Below are positions 1-10,892 of a DNA stretch of 64,000 bases, piece by piece. Both the position numbers and the translations under genes were made by a program. Numbering within the stretch: the first letter of the stretch is position 1; the number at the start of each line of letters is the position of its first letter. Under the pieces are notes generated by a model. That model had not been told where the DNA came from. It saw only the letters and a program-made list of their open reading frames with translations, and did no database searches. This DNA comes from Myrica gale (Eukaryota; Streptophyta; Magnoliopsida; Fagales; Myricaceae), in assembly GCA_963930655.1 (NCBI GenBank), contig OZ005608.1, positions 9,610,001-9,674,000 of the forward strand, in the 5' to 3' direction.

Positions 1-380
1 CTGGTGATTCAGACAAAGAGTGTTGAATTTATGCCATTTTATCTCTCTCTTTCCACCTTCCTAATGAGCACATGTTTCTTCATGTATGGACTATTTAACG
101 ATGATGTCTTCATTTATGTAAGCTTCCCTCAGAACACTGTTTGTATCTCTCTCTCTCTCTCTGTCCTTCCTCCTCTGGTCCAATATTGTTGTTGCCATTA
201 AACTTGTGGTTCAGTCTCTTAGGTGTGGGTGTGTGATTCCCATGTAAATATTCTCTTTCTTTTGAACTTCAGGTCCCAAATGGGATTGGAACTGTTTTGG
301 GGATTGTGCAATTGGCTTTGTACTTATACTATGACAATAGACTGAGACAAGATTCTGGAGAACCTTTGATAGAGGCATAG
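1..380 (+). CDS. SWEET2: SWEET2-type sugar transporter, last two exons
   Basis: This is the 3' end of a SWEET (MtN3/saliva) sugar facilitator; the 5' part lies outside the window. Exon A is 1-117 and reads in phase 0 from the first base. The intron is 118-272 (GT-AG). Exon B is 273-380 and ends in TAG. The joined frame contains TKSVEFMPFYLSLSTFLMS, then VPNGIGTVLGIVQLALYLYY. These are the sixth and seventh membrane helices of the second MtN3 repeat, and SVEFMPFYLSL followed by VPNGIGT is a family signature. The short polar tail (DNRLRQDSGEPLIEA) fits the SWEET2 clade, which has a much shorter tail than sucrose-type SWEETs. Arabidopsis SWEET2 is a vacuolar-membrane glucose-type facilitator; the same role here is inferred. 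No breaks are seen in the visible part. Confidence 0.9.
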
Positions 381-2401
381 CGATGAATAATGATGCTGAC
401 AAGTTAGGTAAAGACACAAATGCATCATTTTTCGTTGAGTGATTTGCTTTCTATTTTTATTTAGTAGGGTAATTGTCTTTTCTGGGCTACCTTGTGGTGG
501 GAAGCCTTCTCTACTCAGTCATCGTGTGGACTAGTCTGATCTTTCAGAGTGGTTAAATTTACTATGTAAATAAGTGGGTGCTTTGCTCCGCTTGTTCAAT
601 GCAGAGAAAGCAGTGGTAGTTGCTCAAATGTGTGCTTGATTGATGAGAATTTCATTGTGGGATCTGTTTTTTGCTTTGTGGTATTAGGTGAGAGTCAATG
701 CTGTTTTCTTTGCAGAAAAGAAGAAGGCAAACTGCTTGAAGTAATGAATGGTAAGAAGTTCCAACTTCTTACCTCAAACCATGCCTTGACCGTTCAGTCA
801 ACTTTGTGAGGTGATTGGCCATAATTTCTTCCTGGGATCTGTTTTTTAGTCTTGTGGGAAAATGTGTTGCAGAGTAGAAGTGTGGTCTCTAGATGTAATT
901 GTTAAGGGATCGTTAAATCATAAGTGTTTTGGATTCCACTGCTTGTATTCTCCCCAGCAATGTCAAAACCTTTAAAGCCTTTTTTTCGAATGGCTTTATC
1001 ATCTGGCACATTGATATGTGGAATAAATACTACACAATCTGAGATCCTCATATGTAATTTGTTTGTTTGTTTGTTAATGATATTCGGTTGCGGCACCAAA
1101 ATAAACGCACCGCCTGCCTGCCAATCAGTAGCACAATCAATTAAATACATTAGCTTTCTCAAGTTACTCGTACTTTTATTTGTAACATCATATAACTTCT
1201 TTCAATTTGTTCATGTATGCTAAATATGTTGAATGTCTTGGTTGCCTTCATAGAGGAAATTTTTATTTGCGTTTCTGTTACCTGTACAATGTCAAGTCTC
1301 ACATGTTAAAACTATGAAATTTCTCTAGTCTGTTATAATCTATATATATTATGTTATTTTCAATTTTCCTTTCTCAAGTCACTGCTGTCCGTAATTTTGC
1401 ATTGTAGATACCTGCTTCCCAATTATTTATGTAGGCATAATTGGTGACAATTTATGTTAGGCCCATAAAATGTCTTGATTGCCTTTCTGCTCTGGTTTTG
1501 GCCTTTTGTTCTTCGTATGAGTTGCACAATCCTGAATAATGTGACTAACATGTTGAACTGTTCATTGGCTTCACCGTTAATAACTACTGTTTCTGCTTTG
1601 ACTTTCCCTGAGCTTAAAGTAACTGTAATTTGTAAAGAAGAAGAAGAAATCAGATCTTCATAAAACCTTCAGCCCCTTTTTCATATTTGAACTCTGGTTT
1701 GCTTAGCTTCTTGTTTGTTATGCATTTGGGTACTTAATGATGATTTTTGTAGAATTGAAATGAAAAGATTAGCAACCCTGGTGTTTTTAGGTTAAGATCT
1801 TATTGGTAAAAGTTATATTTGTTTAAGTAATGGAGCAGCAGGGGAGATTACCTGACAGAGTTGAATATCAGTAAATGAGCCCAAACAAGGAAATAATGGG
1901 TATTGTACCTTTCCTTTTTCCTATAATGTGCAGAAGTTGGATGTGGAAGTGTACTGAAATTTATACTAGAAGTAGCTATCTTTGAGTAGATCTAATGACA
2001 CACGGCTGCAAAGTTCAGTGAGATGTTTTACATGAGAAGTTGGTGCTCAGTAGGTTGCCTTCATGCCTCAGTAAGGAAGTTGATTAATTTTTGAGGGACT
2101 ATACCAAAATGGACCAGAAGCACCCAGTGCTCAGATAGAACAAGCATTTTTTTGGGTCCATGCCTTGATATCTTCCATTAGATGTCTTCACCACTCTGGT
2201 CAATGATCATGCTTATCAACATTAAAGAGGAAGTCCAAATCTCATAATCACACTGAGCATACTTCCTTCCTGAGAATGGATGCGCGTTTGGTTTTGCGCT
2301 TGGAATGGCTGTGAGAAATTAATTGCTTTCCCCTGTATTTTTTTTTTGGGTTTCCTTGTGAAACGACTTCAGAATATGAATATGCAGGTTCTTAGATATT
2401 C
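381..2401. other. SWEET2 3' flank, no gene recognised
   Basis: This holds the presumed 3' UTR of the SWEET2-type gene and AT-rich intergenic DNA. Short open frames occur on both strands at about 900-1220, but they overlap each other and resemble no family I know. A pyrimidine-rich stretch ending in an AG at about 716-718 could be a splice acceptor in the 3' UTR. I see no RNA gene or clear repeat. Confidence 0.4.
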
Positions 2402-2607
2402 GGGGCGTTTGTTTCCCGATTTTTCCAATCCTCAACATTTCCAAACAATCATAAAATAATATCTCTCTCCTCATTAAATTATAAAATAATATTATACTAT
2501 TTAATTAAATCTTCTCTCCTCACTTTTCCATAAAATACTATACTTTTTCACAAACTCCAATATCCAAAATTTTCAAAACCCCAATATTTCCACAAACAAA
2601 CACCACC
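2402..2607. mobile_element. Short terminal-inverted-repeat element (MITE-like)
   Basis: The left end reads GGGGCGTTTGTTT and the right end AAACAAACACCACC, an imperfect terminal inverted repeat of about 13 bases enclosing about 205 bp of AT-rich, partly self-complementary sequence. The interior phrase TTTTTCACAAACTCCA recurs in related short elements elsewhere in the window (about 12141-12313, 22800-22990, 43560-43690, 63790-64000). A target duplication is not clear, so the superfamily (Harbinger- or hAT-like) is unresolved. Confidence 0.55.
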
Positions 2608-2865
2608 AATTGTCTCCGCTGATATAAAAGTTGTGTAATATTGTTGTGCCAGCAAAACTCTGAAAGCAAAGCGTAGAGTTATCAAAAGCTTAGGCAGTAA
2701 AATTCAATATTTAGATAGGTTACTTTTAAAACCTCTAGGAGCTGGCTTAGCAGTTAATGAGTCACTTCGTTAATTAAAGTCGACAGAAGTCTAACAAAAT
2801 AGCCAATTTAACAAAGGGTGAACATTTAGGGATGATCTTCCAATTATAATTCATAGCTGGGCTTG

Positions 2866-4113
2866 TTTATCTTTTTATTTGATAAGAACTTTATTGAAAA
2901 AAAAAGATGTAACAGTACAAAGAACTATACTGAGAACCTACTCCAAGCAAGCTACAAAGCTAAGAAAATCAACAAAATCAGAAAAAGGAGAGCCCAAAAC
3001 AGCATTGGCCCAAAGAAAAAGGAAACTTAACAACAAACCCCTAAACCCGACTAAAGACAAGAAATAGTTCTCAAAACACCTCTCATTATTCTCCCTCCAA
3101 ATAACCCACCAGATACACCAAAGGAATCATCTTCCACACCCTGGAAGCAAGAAGGTTGATGAACTTCCCCCTCCAACAAAATAACACCTCAATCACTCTA
3201 TAAGGCATAACCCAACAATAATTCGTTATGCTAAGCACATGAGACCATAAATCCCTAGCGACATCACAATGAAGGAGAATATGATCCACCGATTCTCCAT
3301 TGCATCGACAAAGGTAGCACCAATCAAGTAAGCAAAGACCCCTCCTCCTCAAATTATCTATAGTCAAAAGTCTCTCATGCGCCGCTTCCCACACAAAGAA
3401 TGAGACTTTCATAGGAACAAGGGAACTCCAAATCTGCCTCCACGGAAAAGACATAATGGGGTTACAAGAAAGAAGCTCATACATCGATTTCACCGAGAAT
3501 ATGTTATTCTTGGTGCCCATCCAACGCAACTTATCGTCATCCTCTCTCCTCAGGGGCTTGGAATAAAGAAGAGAGTGGAAAGCTGAAAAAAGCTCAACTT
3601 CCCAATCATTAGCAGCCCTAAAAAACTGAACATTCTAAGCTCCCAAACCAGAATTCCCCTCTTAACTATCCACCACCCAAGCATTCTTCTTACTAGCAAT
3701 AGAAAATAGGGACGGGAAGGCATGCCATAAGGGTCTCTCCCCACCCACACCAAAGGTTACTCCAAAAGTGAACTCTATTACCACGACCCACCTTAAACCT
3801 GATAAAGTGGCTAAAAGGATATCACCCTTTGCTAATAAATCTCTAAAGACCAACTCCATAAATTTCTCTCCTCGGAAGGGTTCTCCACCCACCCAACGCA
3901 CTCCCGAACTTCTCCACTATAACATGCCACCACAAGCTGTTACTTTCGAAAGCAAAGCGCCACAACCATTTTCCAAGCAAAGCCTTATTGAAAGTGATTA
4001 AGCGTCTAATACCCAACCCTCCTTGTCTTATGGGGCATCACACTTTATCCCATTTAAGCAAGTGAAACTTATGCTCTAACACATTACTACCCCACAAAAA
4101 ATCTCTTACATGA
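2866..4113 (-). mobile_element. LINE 3' fragment (5'-truncated, degenerate)
   Basis: Reading the minus strand, the fragment starts near 4113 with a frame like RDFLWGSNVLEHKFHLLKW, the end of a LINE reverse-transcriptase domain. It continues to a zinc-binding region at 3529-3086 with FSVKSMYELL, KVSFFVWEAAHERLLTIDN, WCYLCRCNGESVDHILLHC and ARDLWSHV, the reverse-transcriptase zinc-binding (zf-RVT) domain. Several stops and frame changes separate these blocks. The 3' end at about 2866-2900 reads CAATAAAG then CTTATCAAATAAAAA, matching the tail of the LINE inside BASS1 (CAATAAAATTATC, CTTATCGAAAA), so they belong to one family. Only the last quarter of the element is present, as expected from incomplete target-primed reverse transcription. 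The 5' boundary is approximate. Confidence 0.85.
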
Positions 4114-4377
4114 CAATGTGATATTCATTCGTAAGACCAAAACATGGTCTTTCTTAGACATCTGCATCTACTTAAAACGGCATAGTTTTACTGCTCATGA
4201 TTCTAATTGTTATTTATTACCAAATGAAATTGGAAGAAATGGTTCGCCAGAAATGTGCGCAGAGCACTGCATAGTTCTTGCTGCAGATAAAAACCGGACC
4301 ACACAGACTGCAAGTTATTTCCATTCTTCTTTTGTTACACCTACTTAATTAGAACAATAAAATTCCTATAGAGAAGA

Positions 4378-5169
4378 TCACAGCAAATCCCTCAGAGTAG
4401 TTCTCAAAACACGTGCTGTTTTTACCTGCACAAAAGCAGAAGCTGGGTTAAGAGTTAGCAACGAAACCCCTCCCAAATTCAGACCTGATCTATTTTGGAT
4501 TCTACGCATTAAAAGCACAGAAAGCTTTAATTTCCAAAGTCACCCAAGACCAGTTTAGGAGGAAGAAAATGTTAATATTCCAGTGGATGTGAAACCAAAG
4601 GGTGGTCCTTTTCTTTTCGTCTTTTGGCAACCAAGCAGCATTTGGAGTTCATTTCTTCAACATAACCATAATTTTCATCTGGAAAAACAACTTATTTGAT
4701 ATATAAAATTCTAGATTATGTAGGGACTTAACCACTTTATCAATAATTAATCAACATTTCGATGGTTTCTTACCTGTCGATGAGTGTTTTCCTTGCAAGG
4801 TATCTCGGTATGGGACTCACCAAGCAGCTGGCCCCGTTCATCATACAGAATACGCCCACTGAACCTCGGAAGCTCACACTTCTCCCCCATATGTGTTGGC
4901 CTTTGCCACACTGGTGGCACTGAGTTATGACTCTGCCAACCCACCTCAATTACTTCGCATCCTTCCAAGCCAAGCAGTGGTGTTGGCCTCTCTGTCAAAC
5001 CTCCAATCTTCTTTTCTTCCCATTTGTTTGCTCCACTCCACCGCACGGACCCCATCAACACCTTCTTAATGGAAAACCAACCGCAACTTGGCTCAGACCA
5101 GTTTGGTCTCATGGAGTCGTCGCTAATGTCCTTGTCATGGTTCAGGAGTTGCTTTGGTCTTTTAGTCAT
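4378..5169 (-). CDS. Unrecognised two-exon plant protein, 147 aa
   Basis: Exon 1 runs from ATG at 5169 to 4774 (132 codons, phase 0) and ends CAG before GTAAGAAACC. The acceptor follows TGCTTTTGTGCAG, and exon 2 is 4425-4378, reading VKTARVLRTTLRDLL and a stop. Both sites are good and phase is kept, so I trust the model. The protein is hydrophilic and rich in Trp, Gly and Glu, with blocks such as PNWSEPSCGWFSIKKVL, GSVRWSGANKWEEKK, LGLEGCEVIEVGW and PPVWQRPTHMGEKCELP. It has no signal peptide, membrane segment or known domain that I recognise. An in-frame stop just upstream supports the chosen start. I do not assign a function. It is probably a small plant-specific protein; a decayed gene cannot be excluded. 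Confidence 0.62.
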
Positions 5170-5200
5170 CTTTTGCCTCTTTTTTCAGTACTGTTGCCAT
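5162..5200 (-). promoter_or_regulatory. Possible overlapping upstream ORF of the 147-aa gene
   Basis: An upstream ATG at 5200 opens a 12-codon frame (MATVLKKEAKDD) whose stop lies just past the main ATG at 5169, in another frame. A second upstream ATG a little further out (MCCFCGRRHLHG...) also ends across the main start. If the mRNA begins upstream of about 5230, these would reduce main-frame initiation. The transcript start is not known, so this is inference. Confidence 0.3.
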
Positions 5201-6200
5201 GCAAATGGCGACGACCGCAAAAGCAGCACATACAAATTCGATAAGTGCTTCTTGGGTTGAAAGCTTCAGTCTGTCCTCTAAATTCCATAGAGCTTCCATG
5301 GATTCTTTCTTTTTCTAGCAATATGAGAGCGACGCTTCGTGAGGAAGAAGTCGAGTGTTTCCATATATCTGGAAAGATTGAGACGTGTCGGTATCAGCAT
5401 GACATTGTTGGGTTAGTGAGTTTCACGTGAGGTCCACCACTAGTTGGGCCTCCACTCTGGGCTACAGATTTGTGGGCCTCATGTTTTATAGCCGTTGACA
5501 CATCTCACCGACGTTTGAGACCAATAAATTCTCCTCACGGGGTTATTCAAGTTTGTTTTTTTTTTCTCTTTTTTTTTTTCTTCTCTTATTCAAGTTTGTT
5601 ATAAATGAAAGGAAGATACATAATCGATAACTGTCAAAGGTGTCCCTTTTTCTTTCTATTTCAGGTTGTCTTCATGATGTCCACTTCTATTAGCTTAATT
5701 GTTCTTTTCTCCTCTCGGCTCAAACTATTTTGAGTGGAGGACTTGTAAAACTAATTCATTTATATTGATGAGCATCGAGGCATGTTCTAGCTAATTTTTA
5801 AGGTTTTTTTTCTTAAAACTTGTAAAGTTATATCAGAGTTTGTAAAAAGTTGTTGAATTTTTTAAAAAATATTTGATTATAGATTGATTTGTATTGTAGT
5901 CTGTAAAAAAGTGTAAATAGATGATTTGATATAATTCTTTTACAAAAAAGTATTGAATTTTTTTGAAAAAATATATAGATATGATCTGATCCGAGTTTTT
6001 TTTTTAAATGTTGGAGTTTGTGTTGAATTTTTTGAGATTTTGTAGGTTTGGTTGTGAAAATTTTTACTTTCAAAAGCTGAAAACTTCAGAATATCACCTC
6101 GGTGTTACGTCATAGTCGAGCTTAATATATGTACAGTAGTACCTAGTTTTTGTCAATCTTTGATTTTGTACTTGTCGTGTAAAATTCTAATTTTTTTTTT
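5201..6200. other. Upstream region of the 147-aa gene; AT-rich DNA
   Basis: About 5201-5430 should hold the promoter and 5' UTR of the minus-strand gene. From about 5530 the sequence becomes T-rich, with long T runs at 5558-5580 and 5996-6005. No conserved coding frame is visible. An 81-codon minus-strand frame at 5828-6073 is low-complexity and not credible. Confidence 0.4.
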
Positions 6201-7130
6201 CTAAGTAAACGTGACACTAGAGAAATTACATCAGTGTTGAATAAAAATAAGCCTTCAAGGCCGGTTACAATGAACATGAGCATATAGCCCATAACAGCAA
6301 TTTGAAGGTCCCGAAGGGCCATACATCTACTGGCCTCAAAGACCTGAATCCAAATAGCCATAAAAGCTTCATACAAGTGGGCCAAAAGGCCCATAGGTTT
6401 GAAACGGGTCCAAGAACCCAAAGCAAACTCTGCCACAAGCAAAGGAGTCGAACACTGGAGGAAAGGGTGAGCAAGCACCGCACTCTCACTTCCCCAAAAA
6501 CCTGTCCATACCAGCACAACCAAAAGGGAGGACAACGCGAAGAGCCATAAGCTGTCGACCAGCCACTGCAAAATAGATCTAGCACTACTGAAGATGGCTA
6601 GCTAGTTCATTGCTGTAGGAACACGCCTCATCGACAAAGCTGCCACGAGATCCTTCCAAACAAAGAAACTAGAGAAATTAAATTATTAGACACAACAAGA
6701 CAATAAATAAACACACAACAAAGAGCTCGTTGACCGAGCAACTGCCATCTAAAACACATGTTTGAAGACAAGCCACCACAAAAACCCAAACAAAGACAGA
6801 GGAGTGCCTAGAGCGGAGGAGCTTTGCCAAGTTGAGTGTGGCCACCAAAAAGCCTCCAAACCGCCTATATCTAACCATGAGAAAGCCAAAATGAAGGTGC
6901 TAGTTGCGGTAATGGAGGAGGGAGGAGAACAAAAGGCCAAGGGGTAAACAGAGAGGGGAGAGAGGGAGAGAGAAGGGAAAGATGGGAGGAGCAAGTGCTC
7001 CTCCCGTCGCCAGAGAGTGCAAGAGGGCGGAGGGGTCAGGCGCAGAAAGGGAAAGTCTAGAGAAAGGGCATATGCTTTCTCTCTAAAAACGTATGTAAAA
7101 CCCTAATCATTAGGAGATAAATAGAGTTTG
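6200..7130. repeat. Probable dispersed repeat, unclassified
   Basis: This stretch is less AT-rich than its surroundings and has overlapping open frames on both strands without family resemblance. It carries purine-rich runs (GAGAGGGGAGAGAGGGAGAG at about 6950-6970). The composition looks like a transposon-derived block, perhaps the 3' region of a non-LTR element, but I saw no reverse transcriptase or terminal repeats. A genome copy count would decide. Confidence 0.25.
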
Positions 7131-8128
7131 ATGTTTATTGGATTATGTTGACATTACAAGTCCAATCAATGTACTTTTTCAATTGGGTTAGGTCTGTTCG
7201 AGCCCAATATACAGAAGTTGGGTGTAACGGATTTCTCTCCCCTAGCTCGTTACCTAAAATAGATTGATAGATAGAGATTTTTGCAATAGGTTAAAGAATT
7301 ATACTATTGGGTTCTATAAGTAATTTTGAGTATTCCCAATCCTGTTTTTGACTCCTCGTTTTGAAGTATTATAACTACAGAGATTTCTGGCTGGTCTTGA
7401 GTCCTAAGATTTGCTACATTCCCAATTTTGCTTTCATAAGAAGTGTTCATGTAACTTGAACTCCAATTTGAACTTTAATCATTAATTGAGGGTAAACTCA
7501 AGTATATATCCTAAGATCATCAGATAACTCAACTAAATTTGTACTTAATTTCCATTAAATTCAAATTAAGTCTTCGACCCATCTTCAACATTAGGTATAT
7601 TATATATATTAGAGGGTTTCTTCACCAAATTAATTAACCAATAGACAGGGATGGTTTCTGCCTGATTTTTCAATTTTTACCTATTAACTCAAACCAATTA
7701 TTTCTAATGGAGTCCGAGGCAGCCCTTTGAGAGGCGACTCTAGTAATTAATTTGGGAAAGAGCCGGGCGAGAGGAAGAGATGCAAGCCGGCCGGCCTCTA
7801 CTAATTCTTAACAAAATAACAATTTTTTTATGATCCTTTCCACACTAATTAAATTTGTCTTCCAAATCACCTATACCAATGAGATCTCCAGTTGTCATGC
7901 ATTGTAACCAATCTAACGCATCTTTAACCCTTTCTAGTCGACGTATGAAAGGTGATCCATATGGCTCTTTCTCGGTTACGTAATTTAGTTTTGAGGAAAA
8001 TATTTCTTATTAGATCTTATATATAAATAACGGGTATCATAGTTATTAACATTTAAACTACAAACAAAAGGAAAAATAAAAGAATTAATACATGATACAC
8101 ACACCACGCATAGGCGGAGAGGAGAGCT
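7131..8128. other. Intergenic, nothing recognised
   Basis: AT-rich sequence without a supported coding frame or RNA gene. The last 100 bases or so precede the secreted-peptide-like frame at 8129 and would be its promoter if that gene was ever expressed. Confidence 0.4.
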
Positions 8129-8466
8129 ATGCAGGATGAAAATAGTATGAGAAGACTTGCAGGGATGATGATTGTACTTATTCTACTAGTTGCAGCTACA
8201 ATGAAAGCTAATGACATTGATGATGCTCGTCATCGTCGTGGTGGTGGCCGTAACCGTGATGTTCCCCCCACAAGCCAAGTCCTCCACCGAGTAAGAGTCG
8301 TCGTCCGCCCATTCCACCAACTTCCTTCATTGAATGTTATAATAATTGTGTTAGAGAACAAGAATGCCTGAAGAAAGAGAGTTTTGAAGAAAAGAATGCT
8401 TGATTGGAAAAATATAAGGAGAATTGTGCTAAACAATTCGGAGGTTCCTCTAGTTTAAGGAGGTAA
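8129..8466 (+). pseudogene. Broken cysteine-rich secreted peptide gene
   Basis: The frame from 8129 (or the internal ATG at 8147) starts with a good signal peptide: MRRLAGMMIVLILLVAA, then a likely cleavage before MKANDID. A His/Arg/Gly-rich and then proline-rich linker follows. Peptide-like sequence with regularly spaced cysteines (FIECYNNCVREQEC, later KYKENCAKQF) lies in another frame, and the gene does not read through as one protein. A signal peptide, basic/proline linker and short Cys-x3-Cys...Cys domain fit the large class of small plant cysteine-rich secreted peptides; I cannot name the family. I judge it a fossil with about two breaks. An alternative is a short gene with a very small intron. 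Confidence 0.45.
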
Positions 8467-8654
8467 TGAAATCAGAGCTTCAACTTTTCTTCTTGATATA
8501 ACATCTTGGGCTTCTCTCTCGTTCTTAGATATACATGATACAGTGAGAAGAATTATTGCTTCACTTTTTTACACATATACATTTAATTCATAAAAGCACT
8601 TATATTTTCATCAATTAAAATATCGATCCTTATTTGACTGTTATATATAAATAT

Positions 8655-8795
8655 GGGGTAAAATCATAGTTAGCCCCATATTTTTGGGCAAAAATCAAGT
8701 TGCTACCCTTATTTTTCAATCCAACAATTTGAGACTCATATATTTCAAAATCTGACAATTTTCGCCCCCGTCTAAATTCTCTATCAAATGAGATG
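8655..8795 (+). mobile_element. One arm of a Mutator-like terminal inverted repeat
   Basis: The sequence begins GGGGTAAAATCATAGTTAGC and stays closely similar for about 140 bases to the left arm of the element at 55243 (GGGGTAAACTCATAGTTAGC). Shared phrases include TTTTTCAATCCAACAATTTG and TTCGCCCCCGTCTAAATT. The matching inverted arm is not seen nearby, so this is a broken or larger element. It may be the left end of the MULE debris that follows. Confidence 0.6.
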
Positions 8796-9941
8796 ATTTT
8801 TCGTTCATGTGTGTCACACATGACTTTATTCCACTTGAAATGACCAGAATGCCCTCAGTGAGTGTGAGATAAATCTTCCAAGTCTCTCCTCCTCTCTCGC
8901 TCGAATTCGGCCCTCTCTCTCTCCACTCAACCTTCGACTCTCTCTCCTTCGAAATCAGCTGCTGCCGATAGTCTCCTGCCACCTATTTTCGTCGGAGATC
9001 AACGTAGCACTCGACTTCTCTTCTCATCTGTTTTCTTGTTTTTCTTTTCTCTTGGTTTTGGTCTTTCTCGTTTCTCTTGGGTTGTAGGGGTGTTGATATT
9101 GGGTTAGATGGGGTTTTGATCTGTTCGTTCCTCCTTTAGAGACCTTCAAGATGACTACATTTCAAGTTTGGGTTTTGATTAGGTAAATCTTCCAAGTCTC
9201 TCCTCCTCTCTCGCTCGAATTTGGCCCTCTGTCTGTTCGTTCCTCCTTTAGAGACCTTTACGCTGATTCCATTTCAAGTTTGGGTTTTGATTAGGTAGGA
9301 TTTGAATGGAAATCGTGAGGTCAACGGTCATCTTCGAGTTGACCTTGTGCTATTCAAAAAACACGTGCTATATGAGTCTTCGACCGTGTCATATTCAAAC
9401 TCGATTAAACTGAAAATTGTGCAATCCAAAAGCAGGTATTTTTTCCACACAACATCGTACCAATGATTTTTCTAGTGCAATCCAAAACTACTTGCAACCT
9501 GCTTTAGTAGTACCAAGAAATCTATATTTTCTAGCAACAAATCACAGCCACCATCCATATTTCATTGACGAAATTACTATTTTCAATCAACATACAACAT
9601 CTTTATTTATATTATATATATAAATTTCCACTTTTCCATAATCTTGGCACTAGAGTAACTTGCTTTGTCCTAAAGAGAAATAAACCATTCCCTTATTAAT
9701 CAAACAATAGGGTTCGAACCTCATAGTTCATACCCACAACCAACCCATCCAAGAAATTGACATTCAGAATAAGCAGTTCTGCATGTTTTAACGAGGAAGG
9801 GTAGCAACTACTTTTTTTTTGGGAAATAACTACTATATTGTTTCCCAAGCTATTGATTATGTTGTGCCTTTATATAATGCAAATAATTCTTTTATTACAC
9901 TGAATTAAGTAAGGTACTGCATGGTTTTTTCAGCTATTGAA
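8796..9941 (+). repeat. Internal duplication in a CT-rich block
   Basis: Two segments are duplicated. About 8871-8925 recurs at about 9184-9236 (TAAATCTTCCAAGTCTCTCC, then TCCTCTCTCGCTCGAATT). About 9119-9185 recurs at about 9232-9298 (CTGTTCGTTCCTCCTTTAGA, then TTCAAGTTTGGGTTTTGATT). The CT-rich character resembles a plant 5' UTR or promoter, as MULE-carried genes often have. About 9300-9920 is plain AT-rich sequence. The GRF zinc-finger frame starts at 9942. Confidence 0.5.
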
Positions 9942-10507
9942 ATGTCTGAATCACACATAACTGGTAGCTTGAGAAGTGGTGAGAGTGAAGCTTCTACAGA
10001 GGGCGCAAAATGTTATTGTGATCTAAGAGCAAAATCTACTATTGCCTTTACAGATGAAAACTTTGGTAGACAGTTTCGGGGTTGTGTGAAATTCAAGGTT
10101 AGTGTTTTCTTTTTCAATTGGTTGGTAATGTTTATTAAATTTGGTATGTTCTGGTAATGTATATTAATTGGTTTTGTATGTTTATTAATTATGGAAAGTG
10201 TTTTATTTATTGCATTAACTAATTGGTTGTGAATGTTAATTAAATTTGGTATGTTCTGTGGTAGTGTTTTTTAGTTAGGTGAAATTTATTTTAATAACAG
10301 GATGGAGGTCATTGCATTTATTTTGCGTGGAGAGATCCTAAGATGTGTTCGTTTGGATGAAGGGTTATTCGGCAACTTCGAGCAATGCAGTCTGCTTGGG
10401 AATCAAATGAGAGAGAGCTATGACATCAAACTGAAGTCATTGTTACCCTGACTGAGCAACATCGAGCAGAGATAAAAAAATATGTCGGAGCAGCATCGCA
10501 TAGGAAT
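9942..10507 (+). pseudogene. GRF-type zinc-finger protein, truncated by in-frame stops
   Basis: Exon 1 is 9942-10097 (52 codons, ending before GTTAGTG). Exon 2 starts at 10301 after TTAATAACAG. The joined frame reads KCYCDLRAKSTIAFTDENFG, RQFRGCVKFKDGGHCIYFAW and RDPKMCSFG. The spacing Cys-x-Cys, Cys, then Cys with FxWxDP is the GRF zinc finger of many plant nuclear and transposon-associated proteins. TGA at 10358 ends the frame at 71 residues. The same frame then continues as RVIRQLRAMQSAWESNEREL to a second stop, and beyond with TEQHRAEIKKYVG. This matches the coiled-coil tail that follows GRF domains, so the stops look secondary. It lies between a MULE-type terminal repeat and a MULE transposase piece, suggesting it was carried by that element. 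Confidence 0.6.
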
Positions 10508-10892
10508 TGAGAATTTGGCTCTCATATATTTAGTACCGGGTTGTGTACTCCTTCGAAAATCATGTTAGTCGCATGAGGGCACATATTTGAATGTCCAAAT
10601 TGGTAACAAAATCGATGCTACAACAGGTCTTCTTTGTTGATTTTGTTGGTTAGTAGCTACCTGAATTTGTAGTCCTGCTAGTGAACGATTGTCAGGTCAT
10701 GTATAGCTCTTATTGTAAATGCGCCATCAGTTTTTGTAATGGGTACCTAATTAACTATCTACAAATCTCTTAACTATATACAATAATAGGTACCTGATTA
10801 ACAATCCGATAATTGATTGCGAAATAACTTTTGAGAGTTTGATATGATATTCACAATAAGTTTCACACATTGAAAGTATCATGATCATTTTA

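Noticed and set aside
924-1223. 99-codon plus-strand frame with a hydrophobic profile
   Set aside because: It overlaps an opposite-strand frame, has no family resemblance and lies in ordinary SWEET2 3' flank.
6143-6585. 142- and 106-codon minus-strand frames, Trp/Leu-rich
   Set aside because: Overlapping frames in repeat-like sequence with no recognisable domain; long frames arise by chance in such GC-richer blocks.
9705-9725. GGTTCGAACCT, resembling a tRNA B box, perhaps from a SINE
   Set aside because: No acceptable A box at the right distance on either strand and no SINE-like tail; a single 11-mer is not enough.
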